In this document: positions 7,261 through 14,952 of the stretch, in pieces
Position numbering within the stretch: position 1 is the first letter of the stretch
How the letters are laid out: each line of letters begins with the position of its first letter
Source of the DNA: Actinomycetota bacterium
GTDB taxonomy: Bacteria > Actinomycetota > Acidimicrobiia > Acidimicrobiales > Microtrichaceae
Assembly: GCA_009700815.1 (NCBI GenBank)
Contig: WLLG01000011.1
Coordinates: 1-20,775, forward strand
Direction of reading: 5' to 3'
DNA length: 20,775 bases
Translations under genes and position numbers: made by a program
The notes under the pieces: generated by a model
The model's input: only the letters and a program-made list of their open reading frames with translations
Told to the model about the DNA's origin: nothing
The model's database searches: none

Positions 7261-8490
7261 TCATGTTGGTTCCTCAATCAGGTCTCGAATGTCTTCAGCT
7301 GGCGGCTGTTCTAAGCGCATGTCTTGGCGTAGTCCCGAACCAGCAAGTCGATACCACCTCTGATCCGGGCCGATAACAAGGAGCAGGCCTTCACTCATTC
7401 GAAGGCTGTGATAGTTCAACGCGATTGACCTTTGGGAGTGGCCCATCTCTACTAAGCGTTGCCTGCCTTCGGCTAGCAGTTGCTGGTCTGTGGACCAAGA
7501 ATCGGAATCGGCAATCACGGCAACGCCGGCATCGCCAGCTATATCCCAAGCTAGAGCCCAAGCCGCCAGGCGTTGAGGCGTCACACCGGCATAGTCTGCA
7601 AGCTCGGCCGTGGCTAGCACTGACCCGGCCGTTGTGGCTCGGCGAGCAAGATCGGCGGTGGCGCTGCTGTCGAGGCCAGATGGCTGGGCATCCACAATCA
7701 TTGACCACGCTCGTTCGACTGCGTCCAAAGCAAGCGCGTCTACCCGTTCAGTACTGACCTTATGTTGGGCTGGAATCTTTGCATCCCAAGGGGAGTATCG
7801 GCCTGGGCCGTGTGAGGCATGCGTGAGCCGCCGCGTATGGACAATCTCTGGGGGAGCGAGCAGCGGGTCATTCAGTTGGTGGCCCCGCCACGCGTCCTCG
7901 GCGAGTACCCCAGCGGGTGCCTCCTCTTGCGGGGCAGCGATCACCGTTCCAGCAGCTGCTGCACGCCTAGTTCGCACTAGCGAGATGAATGCCTCACGGG
8001 CAATGCCGCGCAGCAAGAAGAGTGCGAATGGGTCGCGGTCGATTTCTTCAGCCACTACAAAGCAAGCTGCGGCGGCATGCCTGCAGGGCTCGTTCCATTC
8101 ATCGCAGGTGCAGTCCGGTCGAAGCTCTGACATCTGCGGTAGGAGCTGAACTTCAACGGCGAGCGCATCGTCTACGACCCCAGCATGGAGTTCGCCATCG
8201 AGTAGCGCAGCTAGGTGCACAGCTTTGCCTGCCACTGCGTCAGCAACTTGTTCCCACTCCGATTGTGCCAGCGGTCGAACAGCAATATCGAGCGCAAAGA
8301 TCTCGCCATGGGCTCCTACAACTCGGGCGGCAATATGGCCCGAGTTCAGGGTGAGTTCGTGGACGGCACCACGTCGTGCATCGGACCGGCCGCGCTGCAA
8401 TCGGGTCTCGTTGCCGTTGCCTCGGGCTTCAAGCGAACTAATCCAAGCTCGTCCCCAAAATCTGCGTCCTAACTCTTCAGTTGGGTTCAC
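7261..8490 (-). CDS. SWIM zinc-finger protein, partner of the SNF2 helicase
   Basis: 409 aa. The SWIM motif CxCx(6)CxH is visible as CTCDEWNEPCRH, with Cys127, Cys129, Cys136 and His138. The N-terminal part begins with RRFWGRAWISSLE, typical of these proteins. SWIM domains bind nucleic acid or protein. In actinobacteria this family sits beside a large SNF2 helicase (Mycobacterium Rv2102 with Rv2101/helZ, from memory), and the same pairing is seen here. Its GTG start shares one base with the helicase TAG stop (TAGTG), so the two are translationally coupled. Beyond the SWIM motif the C-terminal half is not recognisable to me. The exact biological role is not established. Confidence 0.88.
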   Translation of the reverse strand: MNPTEELGRRFWGRAWISSLEARGNGNETRLQRGRSDARRGAVHELTLNSGHIAARVVGAHGEIFALDIAVRPLAQSEWEQVADAVAGKAVHLAALLDGELHAGVVDDALAVEVQLLPQMSELRPDCTCDEWNEPCRHAAAACFVVAEEIDRDPFALFLLRGIAREAFISLVRTRRAAAAGTVIAAPQEEAPAGVLAEDAWRGHQLNDPLLAPPEIVHTRRLTHASHGPGRYSPWDAKIPAQHKVSTERVDALALDAVERAWSMIVDAQPSGLDSSATADLARRATTAGSVLATAELADYAGVTPQRLAAWALAWDIAGDAGVAVIADSDSWSTDQQLLAEGRQRLVEMGHSQRSIALNYHSLRMSEGLLLVIGPDQRWYRLAGSGLRQDMRLEQPPAEDIRDLIEEPT

Positions 8491-11363
8491 TAGGAATCCT
8501 CTCCTCCGAGGCGCACAAGGTCTCCGAGTTCGGCGGTGCTCAGTTCGGTCAACCAGGCTTCCCCGCCGCTCACCACAGCCTCGGCGAGTGCTTGTTTCTG
8601 GCTCAGAACGGTGGCAATTCTGTCCTCAATCGTGCCATCAGAAATCAGGCGATGAATCTGAACTGGCCGGTCTTGGCCGATTCGCCAGGCACGATCCGAG
8701 GCCTGATTCTCAACTGCAGGGTTCCACCAGCGGTCGTAGTGCACCACGTGAGTTGCTCGGGTCAGGTTCAGGCCTATTCCGCCGGCCTTGAGCGAGACAA
8801 TAAACACCGGGAACTCGCCAGCTTGGAACTTATCCACCATCTCTGATCTGGCGCGCAAGGAGAGCGAGCCCTGAAGGAACTGAGCCGGTATCCCCATTTC
8901 TGCAAGTCGTGTCATGAGGAGTTGGCCCATGACTACGTATTGGGTAAATACCAAGGTGGAATCACCAGCATCAGTAATTGCCGAGACGAGTTCTTCAAAC
9001 AACTCGAGCTTTCCTGATCGGCCCAAGAGCGGTCCCGGCTGACGCAGGTACTGCGCCGGGTGATTGCAGATTTGTTTCAGTGCGGTGAGCAGTTTCAGGA
9101 CAAGACCGCGTCGGGCCATTCCCTCGGCGCGCTCAATCGACTCCAGGATCTCTTCCACAACAGCGCGGTACAAACCGGCTTGTTCGCTGCTGAGAGTAAC
9201 CGGGTGGTCGGTTTCGGTCTTGGGAGGAAGCTCCGGCGCAATCTCCGGGTCCTCCTTCCTGCGACGCAAAAGAAATGGCGAGAGCAGCCGGGCAAAACGC
9301 TCAGTGGTGAGCTCGTCTCGATCGCGCTCCACAGGAATCGCGATCGTGCGACGAAACGTCTCGAGTGAGCCAAGCAGGCCGGGGGTTGTCCAATCCAGCA
9401 GCGCCCAGAGTTCTGTCATGCGGTTCTCGACTGGGGTGCCAGTCATAGCAATACGGGCATCAGCGGGGATCCGCCGCAGCGCCTTCGCCGTTGAGGAGTA
9501 GGGGTTCTTGACCTGCTGGGCCTCGTCTGCGACCAGAATTCCCCAGTGTTGCTGAGCGAGTTGGTCGCAATCTCGTCGAAGAATCCCGTAAGTCGTGAGC
9601 ACAATGTCGCTGCGACCGACGTCCTTAAGCGAGCGCTGTGGGCCGTGATACCTGTGTACTTTCAGCGAGGGAGCGAATTTTGCCACCTCACGCTGCCAGT
9701 TTCCGACGAGAGATGCGGGGCAAACCACCAAGGTCGGGCCCGTTGCCTGCTCAAGGCGATGCAGATGCAGGGCAATAAGTTGGATGGTCTTGCCAAGGCC
9801 CATGTCATCGGCAAGCACTCCGCCGAGGCCGATTTTGACCATCTCGCTCAGCCATGCAACCCCGCGTCGCTGATAGGGGCGCAAGGTTGCGATTAATCCC
9901 GCTGGTTCCGGCAATTCGTGCGGCCTTGAGGCGGACCTTAAGCGGTCGGCAAACTCCGCTGCCGCACCGCCAACAGTAATTTCTACGGGTTCGTCTTCGA
10001 TGGTGACAGTTCCGCCAAGAGCGGCGGCCAACGTGTCAGTAGCCGACAGCTTGTCCCTTCGGCCGAGCTTTGCCACAACCGAGGGGTCAACGACCACCCA
10101 AGACCCTCGAAGTCGCACGAGCGGCCGCCGGCTAGCTGCTAGGGCAGAGAGTTCCTCTTCCGAGACTGGCTCCCCGTCAAGAGTTGCCTTCCAAGTGAGT
10201 TCGCAGACGGTTGCTAAATCAAAGGTTGGCGGCTGGTCGCCAGTCCCCGGAGGCGGCTCTGCATGGGCAGTGGCCCTCAACTTGGACGTCATTGCACTCG
10301 GAATAAGCACCTCGATTCCGGCACCGCCGAGGTCAGTAGCTAAGGATCCAAACAGCGCCATTCCCTGAGCGTCGTTCACTTCAAGACCAACGGGTTGCGC
10401 CTGATTGAGAAGCTCTGCGAGCGGCGGAAACAGACGTGCACCTCGACGCAATGCCAACAACAGATCTGACTCTGCATGCTCATCGAACCCAATCGCAGTT
10501 CCCGCCCACAGGTCTGCGGCATCGGCCACTTGAGAAGGGTCGACGGCCGAACGCACCTGCAGTCGGATGGTGAATGGAGCCTCCTCCTCGGTTGGAAGGC
10601 TAAGTCGCAGGCCCACGATTGTGCGCTCGGCAGCATCAGATCCGACTAGGTATGGCCGCAGACTCGATACGTCAACCGCTGCCCGACTGTGCCAGGCGCG
10701 CTGCCGAGAAACTGTGCCAGCGGCAGCTGTCCGAGGGAGGGAATCTGCAATCGCCGCGTACATGCCCGTCACAGCTTCTTCCGCAGTCATCATGCGTAGT
10801 TGGCTGATCTGACTTGCCGCTTCGCCGCCCGGCTGATCGGTCGTAACTGCACGTGCCCCTGAAATAGAGGGCGCACTGTCAAGAGCTACACAGTGCGCAG
10901 TTGGGGGAATCCAGCCAGCTAGGGCTGCGCGCACCTGGCGATCTCGTTCATCTAACGGCCCAATAGCCCAAGCGTCCTGGCCACTCTCTGAGATTCCCGG
11001 CTGAATCCGACCCTTTGCAATCAGTTCTAGGGCCGTGCGAGCTACGAGCGCCCAAGCCTGAAGGCTGGGCGAAACAGCTGGGTCGTCTAGGTGAAGGCGC
11101 ACGAGTTGATCAAGAACGGTGGCCACATCGAATACCTGCGCAGGGACGAGTTGTTCAACGATCCCTGAATCTGACGGAAGAAGGACTCGAATGAATTCCG
11201 TATCCGCAGAAGTGGTTGCTGGATCACCACTAGTTGGATGAGCACTAGTTGGATGAGCACTCGTTGGATCAGCAGTCTCGTTGAGATTGATCTGGGTCTC
11301 GAGGGACCACATTGCCAAGCGCGCCATACGAGCAGGGTCTCCTGGAATGAAGCTCGCATGCAT
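8490..11363 (-). CDS. SNF2-family DNA helicase/translocase (HelZ-like)
   Basis: 957 aa from the preferred ATG at 11363. An N-terminal variable region precedes a bacterial SNF2-associated domain (about 345-430, with RRPLVRLRGSWVVVDP). Then come the two helicase lobes: motif I DDMGLGKT with Lys525, motif II DEAQ (613-616, Gln in place of His), MTGTPVENR, and motif VI SDRAWRIGQ with Arg894. The protein should be an ATP-driven dsDNA translocase; its cellular task is unknown. A GTG at 11438 would add 25 residues. I reject it because the added residues look unlike the family, and it would leave only 12 bp before thrS. Residues 31-48 carry a Pro-Thr-Ser tandem repeat. Coupled to the downstream SWIM gene by TAGTG. 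Confidence 0.93.
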   Translation of the reverse strand: MHASFIPGDPARMARLAMWSLETQINLNETADPTSAHPTSAHPTSGDPATTSADTEFIRVLLPSDSGIVEQLVPAQVFDVATVLDQLVRLHLDDPAVSPSLQAWALVARTALELIAKGRIQPGISESGQDAWAIGPLDERDRQVRAALAGWIPPTAHCVALDSAPSISGARAVTTDQPGGEAASQISQLRMMTAEEAVTGMYAAIADSLPRTAAAGTVSRQRAWHSRAAVDVSSLRPYLVGSDAAERTIVGLRLSLPTEEEAPFTIRLQVRSAVDPSQVADAADLWAGTAIGFDEHAESDLLLALRRGARLFPPLAELLNQAQPVGLEVNDAQGMALFGSLATDLGGAGIEVLIPSAMTSKLRATAHAEPPPGTGDQPPTFDLATVCELTWKATLDGEPVSEEELSALAASRRPLVRLRGSWVVVDPSVVAKLGRRDKLSATDTLAAALGGTVTIEDEPVEITVGGAAAEFADRLRSASRPHELPEPAGLIATLRPYQRRGVAWLSEMVKIGLGGVLADDMGLGKTIQLIALHLHRLEQATGPTLVVCPASLVGNWQREVAKFAPSLKVHRYHGPQRSLKDVGRSDIVLTTYGILRRDCDQLAQQHWGILVADEAQQVKNPYSSTAKALRRIPADARIAMTGTPVENRMTELWALLDWTTPGLLGSLETFRRTIAIPVERDRDELTTERFARLLSPFLLRRRKEDPEIAPELPPKTETDHPVTLSSEQAGLYRAVVEEILESIERAEGMARRGLVLKLLTALKQICNHPAQYLRQPGPLLGRSGKLELFEELVSAITDAGDSTLVFTQYVVMGQLLMTRLAEMGIPAQFLQGSLSLRARSEMVDKFQAGEFPVFIVSLKAGGIGLNLTRATHVVHYDRWWNPAVENQASDRAWRIGQDRPVQIHRLISDGTIEDRIATVLSQKQALAEAVVSGGEAWLTELSTAELGDLVRLGGEDS
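11221..11265 (-). repeat. 15-bp in-frame tandem repeat in the helicase N-terminus
   Basis: Three adjacent 15-bp copies (unit GGATGAGCACTAGTT on the + strand, one to three changes between copies) plus a partial fourth from 11266. They encode repeated (A/D)xPTS pentads at about residues 31-48, a stretch that looks like a flexible spacer ahead of the folded part. Confidence 0.9.
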
Positions 11364-11438
11364 GGTCGGATCTAACACAACCCAACAGCCTAGAAGGCTA
11401 CGGCGACAGTTGGTTTCAGTCGCTTTCGCAGTCCCCAC

Positions 11439-11444
11439 TAGTTT
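11439..11444 (+). promoter_or_regulatory. candidate -10 element of thrS (TAGTTT), leaderless start
   Basis: TAGTTT fits TANNNT and sits exactly 6 nt before the ATG at 11451. This favours that ATG over the GTG at 11445, which would fall upstream of the expected transcription start. The 87-bp gap to the helicase ATG also has to hold the divergent helicase promoter; TTAGAT 6 nt before that ATG on the minus strand is a weak candidate. Confidence 0.5.
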
Positions 11445-11450
11445 GTGTGC

Positions 11451-13517
11451 ATGTCCGAGATTGCAATCACCTTGCCTGATGGTTCCTCCCGCTCGCTCAA
11501 CGCGGGTGCCACAGGCGCCGATCTGGCTCAGTCGATCGGCGCAGGCCTTGCTCGCGCTGCTCTCGTCATAGAGGTTGACGGTGCAGCAGCGGACCTGTCC
11601 GCTCCTCTACCAGATGGTGCACAGATCCGGATCATTACCGATCGGGATTCCGAAGCCCTGGAGCATCTTCGCCATTCCACTGCACACGTCATGGCTCAGG
11701 CCGTTTTGGAGTTGTGGCCTGGATCAACGTTCGCTGGTGGCCCGCCCATTGAGGACGGTTTCTACTATGACTTCGAATTGCCTGGCAGTGGGAGTTTCTC
11801 CGATGAAGATCTTCTACGCATCGACGAAAAAATGCGGCAGATTATCTCGGCAGATCAGCCCTTTGAGCGCTTTGAGCTGCCGTTAGACGCTGCACTGCAA
11901 CTCATGGCTGATCACCCCTACAAGAGAGTGTTTATGGAACTCGCTGCGGCGGGAGAAGAGGCCGATGGTGAAGTCGGTAGCGGCACAGAGATCAGCTTCT
12001 ATCGCAACACCGACGAGTTTGTGGACATGTGTCGCGGTCCTCATGTGCCGAGTACTGGCCGTCTCGGGCATTTCAAACTGACGCGGCACGGAGGGGCATA
12101 TTTTCGGGGGAGTGAACTCAACCCCATGCTGCAGCGAATCTACGCAGCAGCGTTTGCAAGCAAAAAGGATCTTGCGGCCCATCTGCATCGACAAGAAGAA
12201 GCAGCCAAGCGGGATCATCGCAAGCTTGGTGTCGAACTTGATCTCTTTTCATTCCCCGAAGAGATCGGCTCAGGTCTGGCCGTGTTCCACCCCAAGGGCG
12301 GCATCATCCGGCGCTTGATGGAGGACTATTCGCGGGTCCGCCATGAACAAGCTGATTACGAGTTTGTCTACTCCCCACACATAACCAAGTCGAACCTCTT
12401 CGAAACCAGCGGGCATTTGCAGTGGTTCGCCGACGGCATGTTTCCTCCCATGGAGATCGACCATGACCACAACCACGCCGATTCCGATTCCGATTCTGAT
12501 GCCGATTCCGCAGAAGATCCTGGAGCAGATGGCGAGGGTGGCCTGGCAGCAATTGAACCGGTGCAGGGAACTGGAACGCAGTACTACCTGAAACCAATGA
12601 ATTGCCCGTTTCATATTCTGATCTTCAAGAGCAGGCAGCGTTCGTATCGAGAGCTGCCACTCAGGATGTTTGAGTTTGGAACGGTATACCGCTACGAGAA
12701 GTCAGGCGTAGTGCATGGTCTGACTCGAGTGCGAGGAATGACCCAAGATGATGCCCATATCTTTACGACTAAAGAGCAGATGGGCGCCGAGCTCGGATCC
12801 ATTCTGACCTTCGTTCTGGACCTTCTGCGCGATTACGGCCTCGACGACTTCTACCTTGAACTCTCTACCAAACCAGAGAAAAAGGCAGTCGGCACCGATG
12901 AGGAGTGGGACGAGGCAACTGAGGCCCTCCGTGCGGCTGCAACTGCCATGGATATTGATCTGGTCATGGACCCCGGTGGTGGCGCCTTCTATGGTCCCAA
13001 GATCTCAGTTCAGGCGCGAGATGCGATTGGTAGGACCTGGCAGATGTCGACCATTCAGGTGGACTTCCAACTTCCTCAGCGCTTTGAGATGACCTACATC
13101 GGAAATGACGGCGAGAAGCACCGGCCGATCATGATTCACCGCGCACTCTTTGGGTCAGTGGAGCGATTCTTTGCCGTGCTCGTTGAGCATTACGCAGGAG
13201 CGTTTCCAGCCTGGTTGTCTCCCGTGCAGGCCAAGATTCTGCCCGTGTCAGAGGCCCATGCCGACTACGCCCACGAGGTCGCGGCAGAGTTGCGCGGGGC
13301 AGGGTTTCGAGTGGAAGTTGCCGATGCAGACGAGACGCTCGGCAATCGAATTCGCCGAGCGAAGGGCGAGAAGCTGCCCTTCGTTCTTGTCGTTGGGGAG
13401 AGCGATGTTGAGCACCGAACAGTCGGTGTCAACCCGCGCGGCAACGAGGTCGAACGTGACGTTCCCCTTGCATCCTTTGTCGATCGGCTGGCCGCTCAGG
13501 TTGCATCGAAGAAGTGA
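11451..13517 (+). CDS. thrS: threonyl-tRNA synthetase
   Basis: 688 aa class II synthetase that charges tRNA-Thr. Domains in order: an N-terminal TGS domain (about 1-60, EIAITLPDGS start), the editing domain with HSTAHVMAQ and CRGPHVPSTG, the catalytic core with zinc ligands Cys385 (MNCPF), His436 (DDAHIF) and His563 (MIHRALFGS), and the C-terminal anticodon-binding domain (about 585-680). Cys385-His436 spacing equals that of the E. coli enzyme. An acidic and His-rich insertion (about 337-374, beginning DHDHNHADSDSDSD) lies just before the QYYLKPMNCP motif; it is longer than I recall in the family. The ATG at 11451 is preferred over GTG 11445 on promoter spacing. It heads the run of phosphatidylinositol-pathway genes, as in mycobacteria. 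Confidence 0.97.
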   Translation: MSEIAITLPDGSSRSLNAGATGADLAQSIGAGLARAALVIEVDGAAADLSAPLPDGAQIRIITDRDSEALEHLRHSTAHVMAQAVLELWPGSTFAGGPPIEDGFYYDFELPGSGSFSDEDLLRIDEKMRQIISADQPFERFELPLDAALQLMADHPYKRVFMELAAAGEEADGEVGSGTEISFYRNTDEFVDMCRGPHVPSTGRLGHFKLTRHGGAYFRGSELNPMLQRIYAAAFASKKDLAAHLHRQEEAAKRDHRKLGVELDLFSFPEEIGSGLAVFHPKGGIIRRLMEDYSRVRHEQADYEFVYSPHITKSNLFETSGHLQWFADGMFPPMEIDHDHNHADSDSDSDADSAEDPGADGEGGLAAIEPVQGTGTQYYLKPMNCPFHILIFKSRQRSYRELPLRMFEFGTVYRYEKSGVVHGLTRVRGMTQDDAHIFTTKEQMGAELGSILTFVLDLLRDYGLDDFYLELSTKPEKKAVGTDEEWDEATEALRAAATAMDIDLVMDPGGGAFYGPKISVQARDAIGRTWQMSTIQVDFQLPQRFEMTYIGNDGEKHRPIMIHRALFGSVERFFAVLVEHYAGAFPAWLSPVQAKILPVSEAHADYAHEVAAELRGAGFRVEVADADETLGNRIRRAKGEKLPFVLVVGESDVEHRTVGVNPRGNEVERDVPLASFVDRLAAQVASKK
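12480..12509 (+). repeat. hexamer repeat encoding Asp-Ser in the ThrS insertion
   Basis: Five adjacent 6-bp units (GATTCC, GATTCC, GATTCT, GATGCC, GATTCC) encode DSDSDSDADS at residues 344-353. It appears to be the expanding part of the acidic insertion in the catalytic domain. Confidence 0.9.
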
Positions 13518-13567
13518 CCTTATGGAGATCCTGTTTCATCATCTCAACTACTGCTTCGGAGTGAACG

Positions 13568-14176
13568 ATGCCTCTTGACCAACTATGGGCAACCTGGCGG
13601 TCTTTGTACGTAACAGGAGACCCCGATTCCCGTCGCGCTCTGCCGGGCCAGATGCCAGAACCGGAGCGCTCCTCCGGGAACCCTCGGTCGCTATTTGAGC
13701 GGATTCTTCAGTGCGGTGCAGAAGACTCCGAGACGTTTATCCTGCACCGAGGACAGCATTGTTTTGTGATTCTCAATCGGTTTCCCTATACCTCGGGTCA
13801 TCTGATGGTGCTTCCAAATCGGGCAGTTGCGGACCTTGAAGACCTTGAACCCGATGAGTTTGCAGACCTGTGGGCTCTGGTGCGCGACGGAGTTTCGGCG
13901 CTCAAGTCGAGACTGAACTGTGACGGTGTCAACGTGGGCGTCAATCTGGGCAGAGCGGCTGGCGGCTCGCAGACTGATCATTTACATGTTCACTGTGTTC
14001 CGCGATGGGTCGGCGATTCCAACTTCATGGCTGTAGTCGGCGGTTCCCAGGTGATGCCAGTGGCTTTGAAGGATGTCTGGACTGCGCTGCAACCTTGCTG
14101 GCCGGAATCAGCTGACACTGCTTCAGCTGACACTGCTTCAGCTGACACTGCTTCAACAGCTACCGTTGACCAATGA
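13568..14176 (+). CDS. HIT-family protein, likely AP4A phosphorylase-type
   Basis: 202 aa nucleotide-binding hydrolase or phosphorylase of the histidine triad superfamily. The HIT motif is HLHVH with His138, His140 and His142, preceded by GGSQTDHLH and followed by VPRWVGDSNFM. That extended form matches the mycobacterial Rv2613c type that cleaves diadenosine tetraphosphate, which occupies the same place after thrS. FVILNRFPYTSGHLMVLPNR is the usual N-terminal core. The start is set by GGAG (13558-13561) 6 nt before the ATG. Residues 182-196 are three perfect ADTAS repeats, a disordered tail. The TGA overlaps the next ATG (ATGA). A 50-bp gap from thrS suggests cotranscription. Confidence 0.9.
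   Translation: MPLDQLWATWRSLYVTGDPDSRRALPGQMPEPERSSGNPRSLFERILQCGAEDSETFILHRGQHCFVILNRFPYTSGHLMVLPNRAVADLEDLEPDEFADLWALVRDGVSALKSRLNCDGVNVGVNLGRAAGGSQTDHLHVHCVPRWVGDSNFMAVVGGSQVMPVALKDVWTALQPCWPESADTASADTASADTASTATVDQ
14111..14155 (+). repeat. 15-bp perfect tandem repeat, three copies, at the HIT C-terminus
   Basis: GCTGACACTGCTTCA is repeated three times without a change, encoding (ADTAS)3. Complete identity at the DNA level, including synonymous positions, points to recent duplication. Confidence 0.97.
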
Positions 14177-14802
14177 CCGCATCAGAGAACGCTGCTGAAC
14201 TCGAGAATGCTGCTGAACTGGAGAATGCTCCTGTCAAGCTTGAAGCAGACCTCAGTGATGGCGAGTTCGTTGATGTCCTGCCAGAAGACTTAGATCTCTC
14301 TGGGTTTGTCGGACCGCAAACATTCCCAAATAACAACCGCAGACGAATCCCAGCCATGTTGTATCTGATCTTTGGGCTCGGAGCCGTAGCGCTCTATGCA
14401 GCCAAAGGGGAGAGCTCCGCTCTGGTGAATCTAGGGACGCTATGGGCTGGAGTTGGCCTCGTCGCCTTCGGTGCCTACGGAATGGTGGCGGGGTGGACTC
14501 TGAAAGTCGATGAGTCTGATGCATTAGTGAGTGCATCTGCAGAAGTGGGCTTTCCTGTTGGCCACGCTGCTGCACAGATGGCTTGGCGTGGATGGTTGTC
14601 ACGTCCAACTTGGCGCATTTTGGCTTACTCGAATGAGAACCCGCCGACAAAGCGCGGAATCGTGCTAGTCGATGGAGTGAACGGGGCTGTGGTCGAGGGT
14701 TTCTCTGAAGAGAACCCCGAGGACTGGACTCAGTTCGACCCTGAGGACGTCGCCGGTGCCAGCCTAAGTGTGCCTGCTGCGGCTGATTCAGCAGAGCAGT
14801 AG
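14173..14802 (+). CDS. hypothetical two-helix membrane protein
   Basis: 209 aa, not recognised. An acidic N-terminus begins with (ENAAEL)2-ENA (residues 5-19). Two hydrophobic helices lie at about 60-77 (PAMLYLIFGLGAVALYAA) and 84-107 (LVNLGTLWAGVGLVAFGAYG...). A soluble C-terminal half follows (about 108-195), with some patterned hydrophobic stretches such as GIVLVDGVNGAVVEGF, and an Ala/Ser tail. RRR (56-58) just before helix 1 suggests by the positive-inside rule that both termini are cytoplasmic. It starts in the HIT stop codon (ATGA), so it is cotranslated with that gene and lies just before pgsA. The context hints at the membrane lipid pathway, but no function can be assigned. Confidence 0.8.
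   Translation: MTASENAAELENAAELENAPVKLEADLSDGEFVDVLPEDLDLSGFVGPQTFPNNNRRRIPAMLYLIFGLGAVALYAAKGESSALVNLGTLWAGVGLVAFGAYGMVAGWTLKVDESDALVSASAEVGFPVGHAAAQMAWRGWLSRPTWRILAYSNENPPTKRGIVLVDGVNGAVVEGFSEENPEDWTQFDPEDVAGASLSVPAAADSAEQ
14185..14229 (+). repeat. 18-bp in-frame tandem repeat at the start of the membrane protein gene
   Basis: Two full copies (14185-14202 and 14203-14220, GAGAACGCTGCTGAACTC with two changes) plus a 9-bp third copy encode ENAAEL-ENAAEL-ENA. It begins 12 bp after the start codon. Confidence 0.92.
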
Positions 14803-14839
14803 TGGTCGGGATGCTTCACATTTTCCCTACATCAGGCTA

Positions 14840-14863
14840 GAGTGCTAACTCTAGTTAGCACTC
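14840..14863. promoter_or_regulatory. 24-bp inverted repeat upstream of pgsA with CIRCE-type half-sites in everted order
   Basis: Perfect 10-bp arms GAGTGCTAAC (14840-14849) and GTTAGCACTC (14854-14863) flank TCTA. The arms contain GAGTGCTAA and TTAGCACTC, the two halves of the HrcA operator CIRCE (TTAGCACTC-N9-GAGTGCTAA), but in the opposite order and with a shorter gap. An alternative overlapping hairpin, CTAGAGT-GCTA-ACTCTAG (14837-14854), shares bases with it. No U tract follows on either strand, so it is more likely an operator or leader structure than an intrinsic terminator. No canonical CIRCE partner is seen nearby. Confidence 0.6.
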
Positions 14864-14886
14864 GTTGCGAACAGTCCATTGAAATC

Positions 14887-14916
14887 TCTTGAGTACGGCA
14901 TTCTTGAGTACGGCAT
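14887..14916 (+). repeat. 15-bp perfect direct repeat in the pgsA leader
   Basis: TCTTGAGTACGGCAT occurs twice back to back (14887-14901 and 14902-14916), between the inverted repeat and the pgsA ribosome-binding site. The duplication moves the upstream element 15 bp further from the gene. Confidence 0.95.
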
Positions 14917-14928
14917 GTGGATTGTGAT

Positions 14929-14948
14929 GCAGGAGTTCCTGCGAGGAG
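14929..14948 (+). promoter_or_regulatory. hairpin abutting the pgsA Shine-Dalgarno
   Basis: GCAGG-AGTT-CCTGC (14929-14942, six complementary pairs if the loop is 2 nt) ends at the base before the strong Shine-Dalgarno GAGGAG (14943-14948). The Shine-Dalgarno is 4 nt from the ATG at 14953, which decides that start over the in-frame GTG at 14917. Confidence 0.55.
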
Positions 14949-14952
14949 TCAA

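Noticed and set aside
8225..8791. 188-codon plus-strand ORF across the SWIM-helicase junction
   Set aside because: It runs opposite two well-supported coupled genes and has a low-complexity Ser/Arg/Pro translation.
11364..11438. GTG start at 11438 for the SNF2 helicase (25 extra residues)
   Set aside because: The added residues look unlike family N-termini, there is no ribosome-binding site, and it would leave only 12 bp to the thrS ATG; the ATG at 11363 fits better.
13522..13578. 18-residue ORF between thrS and the HIT gene as a leader peptide
   Set aside because: It is the tail of a longer shadow frame inside thrS, overlaps the HIT start and has no attenuator-like structure.
14840..14863. 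Intrinsic terminator for the HIT operon
   Set aside because: The stem is strong but no T-run follows on either strand; the match to CIRCE half-sites makes a regulatory reading at least as likely.
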